A stretch of 64,000 nt of DNA from Odobenus rosmarus divergens (lineage: Eukaryota > Chordata > Mammalia > Carnivora > Odobenidae): positions 272,691 through 336,690 of the forward strand of contig NW_004451510.1 in NCBI RefSeq assembly GCF_000321225.1, written 5' to 3'. A program made the translations under genes and the position numbers. The notes under the pieces are model-generated. The model searched no databases. It was not told the origin of the DNA and worked only from the letters and a program-made list of their open reading frames with translations. Of the stretch, positions 1 to 10,527 are shown in pieces (position 1 is the stretch's first letter; each line of letters begins with the position of its first letter).

Positions 1-746
1 GTTTGAATTTCTGCCAAATTTTTTCTTGTGATTGAGTTCCAGCTTTAAAGCATTGTGGTCTGAGAATATGCAGGGAATAATCTCAGTCTTTTGGGATTGG
101 TTGAGACCTGATTTGTGACCCAGTATGTGGTCTATTCTGGAGAAAGTTCCATGTGCGCTTGAGAAGAATGAGTATTCTATTGTTTTAGGGTGGAATGTTC
201 TGTAAATATCTAGGAGGTCCATCTGATCCAGTGTATCATTCAAAGCTCTTGTTTCTTCGTTGATTTTCTGCTTAGATGATCTGTCCATTGCTGAGAGTGG
301 AGTATTGAGGTCTCCTACAATTAACATGTTGTTGTTATCAATATGACTCTTTATTTTGGTTAACAGTTGGCTTATGTAGATGGCTGCTCCCATGTTGGGG
401 GCATAGATATTTACAATTGTTAGATCTTCTTTTGGATAGACCCTTTAAGAATGATATAGTGTCCTTCTGTGTCTCTAATTACAGACTTTAGTTTAAAATC
501 TAAATTGTCTGATATAAGAATTGCTACCCCAGCTTTCTTTTGAGGTCCGCTGGCATGGAAGATGGATCTCCATCCCTTCACTTTCAGTCTGGATGCATCT
601 TTAGGTTCAAAATAAGTCTCTTGTAGGCAGCATATAGATGGGTCCTGTCTTTTTATCCAATCTGCAACCCTGCACCATTTTATGGGAGCATTTAGGCCAT
701 TCACGTTGAGATTGATTATTGAAAGATATGAATTAGTTGTCATCAT
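1..746 (-). pseudogene. L1 ORF2 5' part: endonuclease domain, frameshifted
   Basis: This is the N-terminal apurinic/apyrimidinic-type endonuclease of L1 ORF2p, the enzyme that nicks target DNA to prime reverse transcription. The ATG is at 746 on the minus strand (MMTTNS), followed by NLNVNGLNAPIK and LQETYF, which carry the family's catalytic Asn and Glu. The frame runs 108 codons to a stop near 420. A small indel in the A/G-rich stretch around 420-430 causes this: the neighbouring frame continues with TIVNIYAPN and stays open to base 1. That second frame holds GDLNT (usually GDFNT) near 300-314 and SDHNALKLEL near 45-70, the metal-binding Asp and catalytic His regions. The reverse transcriptase and C-terminal parts lie outside the window. 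The recognition is from L1 family motifs; the exact indel size is not certain. Confidence 0.9.
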
Positions 747-840
747 GTTGCCTGTGAAGATGTTGTTTTTATAGATTGTCCCTGTAAATTTCTGTTGTAT
801 ATTACTCTTGGGGTCTTTCTCCTTTTATAGAACCCCCCCT

Positions 841-1711
841 TCATATTTCTTGCAGGGCCGGCTTAGTGGTCACATATTCTTTCAGTTTCTGCCGGTCATG
901 GAAGCTCTGCATTTTCCATCCATTCTAAATGAAAGCCTTGCTGGATAAAGTATTCTTGGCTGTGTGTTCTTCTCATTTAGTACTCTGAATATGTCTTGCC
1001 AGGCCTTTCTGGCTTGCCAGGTCTCTGTGGATAGGTCTGACGTTATTCTGATGTTCCTCCCTCTGTACGTAAGGAATCTCTTCCCCCTAACTGCCCTTAA
1101 GATGGTTTCCTTGGTTCTAAGATTTGCAAGTTTTACTATTACATGCCGGGGTGTTGGCCTGTTTTCTTTGATCTTGGGAGGGGTCCACTCTGCCTCTAGG
1201 ACGCGAATGTTTGTTTCATTCCCCAGATTAGGGAAGTTCTCAGCTACGATTTGCTGAAATACATCTTCTAGTCCTCTCTCTCCACTCCCTCCAGGATTCC
1301 AATTATTCTGACATTGGAACGCTTCATGGTGTCACTTATTTCTCTGATTCTATTTTCATGGATTCTGAGTTGTTTTTCCCTGGCCTCCTCTTTTCCCTTT
1401 CTATCTATTATATTGTCTTCCAGGTCGCTTATTCATTCTTCTGCCTCAGTTACCCTAGCTGTTAGATTATCTAGATTGGATTGGATCTCATCAATAGCAT
1501 TTTTAAGTTCTGCCAATTCAGCTTTCATTTCTGCCCTTAGAGACTCTATGTTGCCATTAATCGATTTCTCCATTCTAGCCATTGTCTTCACAATTGCTCG
1601 CCTGAATTCCACCTCCGACATCTTGGTTAGATCTGCATCCATTTGTAAATCTGCAGCAGAACTCATGATCTCTGAGTCTTTTCTATTTTGGGGGTTCCTC
1701 CTCCTAGTCAT
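841..1711 (-). pseudogene. L1 ORF1 (RNA-binding chaperone) pseudogene
   Basis: L1 ORF1p is a trimeric coiled-coil nucleic-acid chaperone that coats L1 RNA. The start is the ATG at 1711 on the minus strand (MTRRRNPQNRKDSEIM). A heptad-rich stretch (MARMEKSINGNIESLRAEMK and on) forms the coiled coil. The frame ends after 92 codons at a TGA near 1433, where the family has CGA in EERISD, so this is a CpG-type C-to-T nonsense change. Coding similarity goes on through RIIGI, the RRM-like part (HVIVKL) and the C-terminal domain, and ends in ALQEI plus stop at 841-843. The total of 871 bases is not a multiple of three. A further indel is visible near 1270-1290, in the GAGAGAG run after GVE. The spacer to ORF2 is 94 bases. 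Confidence 0.9.
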
Positions 1712-2531
1712 TCTGTTGATGGGTGTTTGAGGGAATGTATAGAGTCCAAATTATTGACCAGAACCCAAGCAAAATGCACCTGTTTTCTTGGGACCTTAGG
1801 GTTGCTGGCCTCTTGTTTTCCCAGCGTGTCTTCTGGGAGAGGGGCCTGCTGCGCTGTTACTCAGGCAACCCTGTTTGGGCGGAGTTGCCCTGCCCCCCCT
1901 GTGGTGGGGGATGGGCTCAGCGGAATCAGTTTTGGGGGCTTTTGTTCTCTGGTGGCTTTCCCTGGCGGCTTTCCGCATCTCCTCCGCGAGTCAGAGCAGA
2001 AGAGACCGTTTCCAACCCTCTGCCTCAGAGCAGAGAGATCGCAGTCTGTTCTTCAGTGAGCTCTCCAGGCCACACCGTCTCCGTTTCTGTCCGTGCTGCT
2101 ATAACTGCTATAAACTGCAGCGTCCTGGGTTGTGCACCCCTCTGCAGCACCCCCAGTCCTGCCTCCAGGTCGGAGCACGTCTCTGCCCTTTGTGCCTCTA
2201 AAACCGCCAGCTGCCCCCAAATCTGGGGCCGCTACTGGTCTGCGCTTCTGTGCCCCGTCCCCAGCTCACGAGGCTGTCACTCACCGGCAGTGTAGGATCC
2301 CCCCAGCCAGGATCGCTTCCACTGCCATTTATCCTCCCATATCTGCCCGTGGAATCATGGCTCCCCGCTTGGTACCTCGAAACCAACCGCCTGTGATATT
2401 CTGTTTGTAGAGATCCAGATATTCTTACATCTCAGGCTGGTTTCATGGGTGCTCAGAGTGGTCTGGTAGATATCCAGCTCAATTCCGGGGACCAGTTGGA
2501 ATAGGGTTCCCTACTCCTCCGCCATCTTTCC
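1712..2531 (-). promoter_or_regulatory. L1 5' UTR with internal promoter region
   Basis: This roughly 820-base stretch is richer in G+C and CpG than anything else in the window and precedes ORF1 on the minus strand. In mammals the L1 5' UTR carries an internal RNA polymerase II promoter that starts transcription at the first base of the element. The pieces visible here are the GGAAAGATGGCGG start and several C-rich blocks between 1840 and 2300. Whether it still drives transcription cannot be told from sequence. Confidence 0.8.
2519..2528 (-). promoter_or_regulatory. YY1-type motif at L1 5' end
   Basis: The minus strand reads AAGATGGCGG, a match to the YY1 core AAnATGGCGG, beginning three bases from the inferred first base of the L1. 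In human L1 a YY1 site in the same place directs accurate start-site choice. A similar role here is inference from position and motif. Confidence 0.6.
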
Positions 2532-3124
2532 TACCATTCATTACATTTTTTAAGGGATTGAAGACTCTATGAAGTATGGGGGAAAAAGGAGATGTTTGGG
2601 TTTGGGTTTTGGTCACTGAGAACAATTCTGTGTCATCTTTTCACCTCAAACTCGTTCCCCCTCGCCCTCCAGCTCAGCCCTGTTCTTATACTGCAGTTGC
2701 TGGAGCTTAGTTGTGGTCTTCTCCCCCAAAATACCAAGGCTGTAGGTCCTATAGGACTTATTTCAAAGCCTGTTAAAAACTAACTGGTATTTTTTCTTTT
2801 TTTTCTCCTGGGTCATACAAATATAATATTCATGTGTATATAAAGGTGCTTGACAATCAGTGGATTTTATTAACTTATTCTTAACTGTGCCACACAGAGA
2901 CTAGTGAAGTTCCCAATGAAATCATAAGTCTAGGGCCATACCATTCCATTCTAAATATTTGAATTCCTAGATTCAAATATTTCCATAGTTATGCACATCT
3001 TTCTTTATGAGCAGTTGCTTTGATTGCATGTGGCAAGTGGTATAGAGTGTGTATGGGTTTGTGTGTGTACACACAGTGAGGACTAACATGTTCTGGTGAA
3101 TATAATACAGTTTTTGGACTGAGG
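2532..3124. other. No recognised feature
   Basis: I see no exon, repeat family or RNA gene in this stretch. There are T-rich runs near 2790-2808. Confidence 0.5.
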
Positions 3125-3235
3125 TAGACCTGTGTTTGCCAGTTCCACCATTCACTCACTCTGTGACCTTGAGCATTTTACTCCATCTCTTTAAGCTTCA
3201 GTGTTTGGTTAATTTAAAAATGGAATTTGGAAGTT
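3125..3235 (+). repeat. MIR SINE fragment
   Basis: The sequence follows the middle of the MIR consensus in sense orientation: a tRNA-side part with CCACCATTCACTCACTCTGTG, then GACCTTGAGCATTTTACTCC, then the CTTCAGTGTTTGGTTAAT core. It is divergent and short. Confidence 0.6.
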
Positions 3236-3900
3236 GTATGCACAAACAGAGCACCCCCAAAATGGTAGCTATGCTATTCATATTCCAACTATAATAAAGC
3301 AACATGCTACATATTACATGCAAACATTGTTAACAAATAGGTTTTAGGTGAAATTTTAAACAAATGATTGTTCAGCTATTTTGATAGTAAGGAGCATGGC
3401 GAGAGCCAAAAATTTTCACAAATTTGCACTAATCAAGGGAAAAGGGAGGCAACTTGTAAAAAAAGTTATTGCTTTATCAGTCCTTTCCCACCCAGTCATT
3501 GGAAGTTACCAGGAAAAACAGTATTTCATTCGTCATACTTACTGAAACTTACCCAGCAGAGATCCTCCAGGGCCTGTTATCTTTCCGAGAGAAACTCTGG
3601 CTTTGCATTCCTGCCTCTCCCAAAAATTATCTGGCAGAAAACAATATCCTGCCCGGAATTCACAAAGTGTCTTCATTTGTGAAAACAAACAAACAAAAAA
3701 GTTCATTTCCTCCGAAATCCTCTCAGGATCTTTTCTCCTGACTTATCTTGTGGAAATCAATTTTCCCATAGGCTTCTTTACTCACTTTCATGAGGGACAG
3801 TAAGAGGATCATCTTCAAGGTGGAAATGCAGCCTATGGGGAGTGATGTACCATCACCCAAATATTTCATGATTAAATCTGAAAGGATTTAACCAAACTCT
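3236..3900. other. No recognised feature
   Basis: No repeat family or coding signal was recognised. Short open frames between 3368 and 3800 have no recognisable motif and overlap in several frames. Confidence 0.5.
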
Positions 3901-3917
3901 CCATGTTCATTATTTCT

Positions 3918-4128
3918 TTTTTTTTTAATTTATTTTATATTTTTATTTTTTAAAAATTTTTATTTATTTGAGAAAGAGAGAGCATGAGTTGGGGGTCTGG
4001 AAGGAGCAGAGGGAGAAGCAGGCTCCCCACTAAGCAGGGAGCCCGATGTGGGACTTGATCCCAGAATCCCGAGATCATGACCTGAGCTGAAGGCAGATGC
4101 TTAACCAACTGAGCCACCCAGGCATCCT
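3918..4128 (-). mobile_element. CAN-SINE (SINEC), arctoid type
   Basis: This is a non-autonomous retroposon derived from tRNA-Lys. The head, in reverse complement at the right end, is TGGCTCAGTTGGTTAAGC with pol III A-box-like sequence, followed by TCATGATC and the B-box-like part, a CT-rich region and an A/T-rich tail at the left. Imperfect direct repeats CCATGTTCATTATTTCT (3901-3917) and CCATGGTAACTATTTCT (4129-4145), 14 of 17 matching, look like an aged target-site duplication. The degraded TSD and long AT tail suggest an older copy. Confidence 0.93.
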
Positions 4129-4145
4129 CCATGGTAACTATTTCT

Positions 4146-6820
4146 GACTGATGGTTCTATAGGTGAGGAAACAACTTTAATTTTTTTTGACTGATCTATG
4201 TTTTCTGGTTTTCTACAACAAAAACTTATGACTCATGAGATAAAACACAATGAAAGTTAAAACAAAAAGCGATATCAAGTTTGCAGCCAAGTACACTTAA
4301 TTTTGACTGTCCTCCTCTGGAGTTGTTTTTCTGGGCTCTGTACTTGACATGTGCTATTTCATTCTCCCTACCGTATCTACTCATGTTCCCCATTCTACCC
4401 TGGAAAAAAGCAAAACCCAAAGAGTTTGATAGGTTCATCTAAGTCTCACATCTAGAAAAAGGCAGTGTCAGAATTCAATCATTATTGAATTAAGATGCTC
4501 ATTTTAAAACACCCTACAAGTAGGAGGCTAAGAGGGAATTTGAACTCAGGTCTGTCCAAGCAAAGTCTACATTTTTAACCATAGCTATTCCTTCAGATAT
4601 CTTCTGTAGGTGAAAAACTCAGAGTCTGACCAAAGTGTTTTATTTTTGTAGCCACAATTAACATGAAGAAAAGAATTGGTGTTTCCCCTGACAATGAATG
4701 GCCAGTTCTGATTTTTGAGACTGATGGATTTTATGAGATTAGCATCTCTGCTATGTACATGACTCTTTCCTGAAAGGGCCCATTCTAAACCCAAAATATC
4801 TGTAAAGGATATCTTCACTTTGAACTTTGGAAAGATGCTTCCAAAGATACTAAATGGCAAGAAAATATGAAGAAGATAGAGCAGAGGGATAACACAGATA
4901 AGAGCATAATGGGAACCCTAAGATAAGACCAATTAATATAAGAATGGAAGAACTTAACTTAAAAACACATTCACCACTAACAAGTAACTAAAGAAGAAAT
5001 GCCTTAAAATAACTTTAAGTAATGCCTAATAGTCTAAATTTTTATAGGCAACATTTGAAACTCTTAATTTTCACTGGGTTACAATTTAATGACCATTAAG
5101 TACTTTCTTAAACCAAAAACATTTTGACTTCCTTTGAGTTTTAAAAACTTGTCCCCAAAACCTTTCCCTTCCATCCTTATATTTCCCCTCTTCAGACTTT
5201 GGTGTTGCTTAAAAAAAAAAAAAAATTCTTCTGTTTATTTTCATTCAGTTCAGGGTGAGAGACAAGGGATTACTTCTTTCTTGTGGAGTTCTAGCACCAA
5301 TGCTGAGTTTAATTGAATAGCTAGGGGAATGAATCTAATGGCAGCAAATATGAATTAGTTCAACTGCCAAGGAACAGATTATAAAACTAGTCATGTGCTT
5401 GTAAAGCAATACCAGGTTTCACTTTTGGAAAGTTGGATTAAGAGTAACTAAAATCAGTGACTGGGGGAAGAAGAAAATCTTACCTGATTTGCCTTTATCA
5501 TCCTAAATTTCAAACCCACCATCCCCACTCTCAATTTCAAGGCAGAATTAGCTAGTAAGCTTGAGAATGGGACATTCTGGAGTCCAGCGGAATTGACAGA
5601 GAAGGGAGAACCAAGCTATTCGGGTCAAACTGTGCATAGAGGGCAGCCGATGCTGCCAATTTGATAAGCAGCCCTATTCTACTCTGCAGCTCATCAGAGT
5701 TCTGGACAGAGAGATGTATGATTTTATTATTCGTTTATCCTTTGACCCAGAGCCAAAATAAGCCCCCAAACTGAATGTCCAGCTTTGCATCTGAGGCATT
5801 TTGGTGTCTCCACCATGGCAAAGGAAAACACTTTTTTCCCCCTGTTGCTATGTATATTGGCACATATCCTATCCAAAGAATTGTGCTCCAAGAACTCTGG
5901 AAACACCTGCCAGCAGAAAACTTGGGAGCTTTGTTTAAACAAGTGTACCTGCCAACTTTCCAGAACTGTTGACTTTAGAGGACTGAAAAACGTAGACTAT
6001 TTTAAAACCTACATGATGGATAACAGGAACTGGGCCATGGAGATGAGGCACAGAATGTGCCTAGAATCATGTTTATCTTTTTTTTCTTTTAACATTGCGT
6101 AGTCTGGGCCTTGTGCAAGGATGCTGCAATGCTAATCTCCCTTTAGCACGGAGCCTACCACGTGGCTGTGAATTGGGAGAATACTTGGGACTGAGTTCAG
6201 GATATTTGGCAAAACAGGAGGTTCCAAGAAATACTCTGGTAATCCAAAACACCAGGCTCTGTGACATTCACAGGCATTGAAAAGATGTCCTTTAGGTTTG
6301 TTAAATGCATGTAGATTCATTTTGCATTATCTTTTAGAGCATATTGTCAATCATCCAGTGTGGACACTCTTGAGTCTTAGAGTGTAATTGCAAGTATGAG
6401 TTCTGATTGGTCTCAAACATAATAAACAGTTCCACTCTCATTTCACCCTGTTATATTAACTACTGTAGGTAATTGTCCATTGGGCAAGAGGCTATATTGG
6501 GGTATTAAATAAAGGCATTTGATGTATACATCTTAATAATTGGCATAAAGCCATTTTGTCATGCTTGGGACAATAGCATTTAGTGGCATTTGTTCTCATT
6601 CCACTAGGTAGTACATGATAGTTTGAGAGTAGGGGAGCTGAAGTCAGCAGAGAAAGTGCAAGGACACCAGTCTCCACCTTGCAGAGCATGAAATGGTCCC
6701 ATTGAACTTCAGTTGTTTCCTTGGCTGGGCATGATACGATGAAGTTTTCTGGAGAAGACCAAAACTGCTACTCCAAAGGCACATCGACCTTCAAGATGCT
6801 CATTTACTTTGTGTGATTGG
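4146..6820. other. 2.7 kb without recognised features
   Basis: I recognise no gene, RNA or repeat family here apart from an A14 run near 5211-5224 and a T-rich run near 6068-6085. Open frames around 4585-4860 and 5785-6102 are under 110 codons, overlap antisense frames and show no domain. Confidence 0.5.
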
Positions 6821-7024
6821 AAGGAAGAATGTTGAATCACTATATTTGTATCTTTGGGGTAAATACCCAGTAGTGCAATTGCTGGGTCGTACGGTAGCTC
6901 TATTTTCAACTTCTTGAGGAACCTCCATACTGTTTTCCAGAGTGGCTGCACCAGCTTGCATTCCCACCAACAGTGTAGGAGGGTTTCCCTCTCTCTGCAT
7001 CCTTGCCAACAACTGTTGTTTCCT

Positions 7025-7118
7025 GCCATTCTGACCGGTGTGAGGCGGTATCTCATTGAGGTTTCATTGTTAATTTTAGCCATTCTGACTGGTGTGAGGT
7101 GGTATCTCATTGAGGTTT
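7025..7118 (-). repeat. 54-base-period tandem duplication inside the inverted L1
   Basis: A 40-base unit starting GCCATTCTGAC is present at 7025-7064 and again at 7079-7118. The copies differ at two sites, each CG in the first and TG in the second. The 54-base period keeps the ORF2 reading frame; the peptide repeats MRY.LTPVRMA. Confidence 0.9.
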
Positions 7119-7564
7119 TGATTTGGATTTCCCTAATGCTAAGTGATGTTGAGCATTTTTTCATGTGTCTGTTGGTCATTTGGATGTCTTCTTTGGAAAA
7201 ATGTCTGTTCATGTCTTCTGCCCATTTCTTGATTGGATTATTTGTTCTTTGGGTGTTGAGTTTGATAAGTTCTTTATAGATTTTGGATACAAATGTAGTG
7301 ATCCGAAGGGGTACGTGCACCCCAATGTTTATAGCAGCAATGTCCACAATAGCCGAACTATGGAAAGAGCCAAGATGTCCATCAACAGATGAATGGATAA
7401 AGAAGATGTGGACACAATGGAATATTATGCAGCCATCAAAAAAATGACATCTTGTCATTTGCAACCATGTGGTTGGAACTAGAGGGTATTATGCTAAGCA
7501 AAATAAGTCAATCAGAGAAAGACATGTATCATATGATCTCACTGATAGGAGGAATTCTTAATCT

Positions 7565-7960
7565 CAGGAAACAAACTGACGGTTGCTGGAGTGGTGGGGG
7601 GTGGGAGGGATGGGGTGGCTGGGTGATAGACATTGGGGAGGGTATGCGCTATGGTGAGTGTTGTGAATTGTGTAAGACTGATGAATCACAGACCTGTACC
7701 TCTGAAACAAATAATACATTATATGTTAAAAAAAAAAGGGGGGATAGTAGGAAGGGAAAAATGAAGGGGGGGGAATTGGAGGGGAGGGGGAGAAGAACCA
7801 TGAGAGACTGTGAACTCGGAGAAACAAACTGAGGGTTCAGAGGGGAGGGGGTTGGGGTGATGGGTTAGCCTGGTGATGGGTATTAAAGAGGGCATGTATT
7901 GAATGGAGCACTGGGTGTTATATGCAAACAATGAATCATGGGACACTACATCAAAAAAAT
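7565..7960 (+). other. L1 3' UTR, G-rich
   Basis: This part of the L1 copy contains GGTGGGGGGTGGGAGGGATG, an A-run followed by a G-run near 7727-7742, and further G-rich tracts (7764-7790, 7839-7858). This is the typical caniform L1 3' UTR, which can form G-quadruplexes in other mammals' L1s. It matches in antisense the fragment at 28971-29073. Confidence 0.85.
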
Positions 7961-8079
7961 AAATTAATTAAAAAAAGAAAAAGGAATAATGTTGAAAACC
8001 TCTTTCTCAGGGTGTCCATCTTCTGGCCTGCCATGAAAGGCCTACCATTTTGAATTATTCCTTTGGATGAAGGCTCCTT

Positions 8080-8155
8080 AGGATAGTCACTTCGTTTCTT
8101 AGATCCTCAGTTTCTTCATCTGTAAAATTAGGGATTAAATTACGTATCATGTAGC
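8080..8155 (+). repeat. MIR fragment
   Basis: AGATCCTCAGTTTCTTCATC followed by TGTAAAATTAGGGATTAAAT matches the conserved MIR core in sense orientation. Confidence 0.6.
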
Positions 8156-8445
8156 TGTCACCATGATAAATGCTTTACACTGAGAATTTACAGATCGTTT
8201 CTGCCTAACCTGCCATTGGCTAGGGCAAGTCACATGACCAATCCCAAAGTCAAGAAGTGTGGAATTATATTCCATCCATGAAAAGGTCATGGCAAGGGTG
8301 TGGTACAGGGAGAGAACTGGGGTTAATAATTCAACCTACCACAGACTGGTTCAGTGGGTTCTAAACCTTGAGTTTCTTAGAGCTGTAAGAAAGATATTTC
8401 AAATACAATCTATTCCAGAATCCCAAAATTTACAAAAAAACCCCA

Positions 8446-8500
8446 TATATATAATATATATATATATATATACATATATATATTACATATATATAGCCAT
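8446..8500. repeat. (TA)n / TATACA microsatellite
   Basis: The stretch is almost purely alternating T and A with a few C and repeats of TATATA. Confidence 0.9.
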
Positions 8501-8535
8501 AGCCATTCTGCAAGGTCCTCTAGAGAACTCCTTAG

Positions 8536-8725
8536 GCATTGGCTTTCAAACATTAGTGCATATAAGTATCATAGTTTGAGTTTGGAAAAATTAAGATCCT
8601 GTGGCCCTCTGTGACATTCTGATTTAGTGGAACTGAGTTGGGTACCTAGGAAATCCCATTTTAAATAGAACACTCCAAATGACTTTGATGTAAAGACTCT
8701 GTGGAACTTAGTGACTCTAGAATCC
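8536..8725. repeat. MER5-like DNA transposon remnant
   Basis: GGCTTTCAAACATTAGTGCA near the left end and ACATTCTGATTTAGTGGAAC in the middle resemble the non-autonomous hAT-Charlie element MER5. The copy is divergent and its ends are unclear. Confidence 0.4.
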
Positions 8726-9070
8726 CAGGATTCTAAGCAGCACCTCTATTTTGATAGCACATACGAGTAGCAGGTACCAGAATGGTTTTACTGAGTCAGG
8801 TTATGTATGTCAGCTGAAATATATTATTGTTTCTATCCCGGTTGATACCTTTGGCAGGGACAGCAACTCCACAAGCCAATGCAAATAGAAAAGGTGGAAG
8901 CAGGAAAGGAGCAAAGGCATTTTATCAAGGTCATGTTTACAACAATAATACTAAACAGTAAAGCCTAGTGCTTATTTTAAATATTGTTTCCAGAACCTCA
9001 GAGTTAATAAGCAATGATCCCAGGCAGTGAAAAACTCAAGCAAAACCTCAATTATTTGATGTATCATTTA
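8726..9070. other. No recognised feature
   Basis: Nothing recognised in this stretch. Confidence 0.5.
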
Positions 9071-9199
9071 GTGTGCCACTAGAGAAACAGAACCAGTAGG
9101 ATATCTATCTATCTATCATTTATCTATCTATCTATCTATCTATCTATCATCTATCTATCTACCTATCTATCCTATTGTATCATCGATTTATTGTCTATC

Positions 9200-9246
<47 letters not shown>

Positions 9247-9640
9247 ATCTATCTATCAATCATCATTATATATCTACTTATTAGCTTATTCAATTGGCAA
9301 TTGTCTGGACTGGCTCAACATCTTAGAAATTCTTGGGACAGGCCATCCTGTCAGGAAGGACAGGTTGGAATTCTTGGGCAGGAGCTGAAGCCTGAGTCTA
9401 CAGGCAGAATTTTTTCCCTGCCAGGGAAACTTCAGTTCTGGTCTTAAATTCTTTTAACTGATTCCATCAGGCCCAACCAGATTATAGAGGATGATCTCCT
9501 TTACTTAAAGTCAACTTATTGTAGATGTTAATCATATCTACAAAATACCTTCACAGCAACACCTGGATTAGTTTCTGATTGAATATCTGGGTACAACTGA
9601 GCCAAACCACACAGGCACTTAAAACTGAGCATCATAACTG
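9071..9640 (+). repeat. LTR-like ancient repeat (possibly MLT2/ERVL), with microsatellite
   Basis: The left end reads ACTAGAGAAACAGAACCAGT and the right part TAATCATATCTACAAAATAC and CAGCAACACCTGGATTAG. Together these resemble mammalian ERVL-class LTRs of the MLT2 kind. The tetranucleotide array at 9098-9257 sits where that family has an AT-rich simple repeat. The family name is tentative. Confidence 0.45.
9098..9257. repeat. Compound (ATCT)n microsatellite
   Basis: About 160 bases are built mostly of ATCT repeats. They are interrupted by ATTT, ATCATCT and ACCT variants and by a 30-base non-repeat island near 9170-9200. The longest pure run is around 9205-9246. Confidence 0.95.
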
Positions 9641-9897
9641 GGGATTCTTCTTGCTTTTTTTCCATATTTGTGTGTTATCTGTATTCTTATTTAATATTTT
9701 ATATTAAGTGAACTCATTTCCCCCTCATTTTAGCTTCTTCTGGAATAGCAATTACTATGAAATTACTAATTTGATTTGATAGTTGTGTAGATTATAAACA
9801 TAAAATTAATTATAACTATTAAAAGACCCCCTTAGATAATTTATCACACCCCTTTGGAAATGCTAGATCATCAAATCAACTGTCAGAGAGCTTTGTT
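9641..9897. other. AT-rich, no recognised feature
   Basis: Nothing recognised in this AT-rich stretch. Confidence 0.5.
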
Positions 9898-9914
9898 AAG
9901 AAAAGGAATTTTAA

Positions 9915-10099
9915 AGATTTTATTTATTTCAGAGAGAGAGAGAGAATGAGAGATAGAAAGCACGAGAGGGAACAGGGTCAGAGGGAGAAGCAGACTCCCT
10001 GCTGAGCAGGAAGCCCGATGTGGGACTCGATCCCAGGACTCCAGGATCATGACCTGAGCCGAAGGCAGTCGCTTAACCAACTGAGCCACCCAGGCGCCC
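9915..10099 (-). mobile_element. CAN-SINE, perfect TSD
   Basis: The right end reads GAGCCACCCAGGCGCCC in reverse orientation and the left end is the A/T tail plus a GA-rich block. The direct repeat AAGAAAAGGAATTTTAA is present at 9898-9914 and 10100-10116 with 17 of 17 bases matching. The undamaged duplication points to a comparatively young insertion. Confidence 0.96.
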
Positions 10100-10270
10100 A
10101 AGAAAAGGAATTTTAATGCATAAAAGAAAGTCTTGAGCCAATTGCTCACCTAGGCCTGGCAAAATCCAGAAAATCTTGGGAAAATCTTGTGTGTGAGTAA
10201 CCAGGGATTGGGAGTGAGACACTGTGTTGAGAATGAAGCATGAAAGAATGCTAAGACCTTTCTGACAGTT

Positions 10271-10527
10271 TCATTTATTTATTTGTTTACTTTATTTATT
10301 TTTTATTTTTAAAGACTTATTTATTTATTTGAGAGAGAGAGAGAGAGTTTGTGTGTGTGAGCTGGAGGAGAGGCAAAGGGAGAGGGAGAGAGAGAACCTC
10401 AAGCAGACTCCATGCTGAGCTGCTGAGCCTGGAGCTGAGGTGGGGCTCGATCCCATGACCCTGAGATCATAACCCGAGCTGAAACCAAGAGTCGGACACA
10501 ACTGACTGAGCCATCCAGGTTCCCCCC
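10271..10527 (-). mobile_element. CAN-SINE, older subfamily
   Basis: The body contains CATGACCCTGAGATCATAAC and AAACCAAGAGTCGGACAC, the older CAN-SINE form with a longer middle part, and a 50-base AT tail at the left. I could not find a convincing target-site duplication. Confidence 0.88.

Larger units (their letters stand above)
1..2531 (-). mobile_element. L1 LINE, near-full-length 5' part, truncated by window edge
   Basis: The minus strand reads, from 2531 down to 1, an L1 5' UTR, ORF1, a short inter-ORF spacer and the start of ORF2. The 5' end is recognisable as GGAAAGATGGCGGAGGAG, the caniform L1 start, so this copy was not 5'-truncated on insertion. The 3' end lies left of the window. 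ORF1 and ORF2 are both disrupted (see separate entries), so the copy is not autonomous as it stands. The few disabling changes suggest a fairly recent insertion. Unique-looking sequence resumes at 2532; the matching target-site duplication would lie outside the window. Confidence 0.93.
6837..7980. mobile_element. L1 LINE 3' end with 5' inversion (twin priming)
   Basis: Bases 6837 to about 7289 are L1 ORF2 on the minus strand (peptide includes [20 protein letters not shown]). From about 7285 onward the plus strand carries the next part of the same L1: GATACAAATGTAGTGATCCG, then the ORF2-end region and the caniform 3' UTR with its G-rich tracts, ending in an A-rich tail. The inverted segment ends with the same L1 sequence with which the direct segment begins. 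The junction shares GATAC. Flanking repeats AAGGAAGAATGTTGAA (6821-6836) and AAGGAATAATGTTGAA (7981-7996) match at 15 of 16 bases and are the target-site duplication. Confidence 0.93.

Noticed and set aside
964..2410. Several plus-strand frames (e.g. 138 and 190 codons)
   Set aside because: They are antisense to L1 ORF1 and the GC-rich 5' UTR, where stops are few by composition.
6709..7464. 251-codon minus-strand frame as one protein
   Set aside because: It reads through flanking DNA, the inverted L1 ORF2 part and the antisense of the direct L1 part. Only 6837-7289 is real L1 coding sequence.
7452..7946. Frames on both strands across the L1 3' UTR
   Set aside because: The G-rich non-coding 3' UTR of L1 yields low-complexity peptides.
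9098..9257. Regular repeat array as CRISPR
   Set aside because: It is a 4-base microsatellite without spacers, in a mammalian context.
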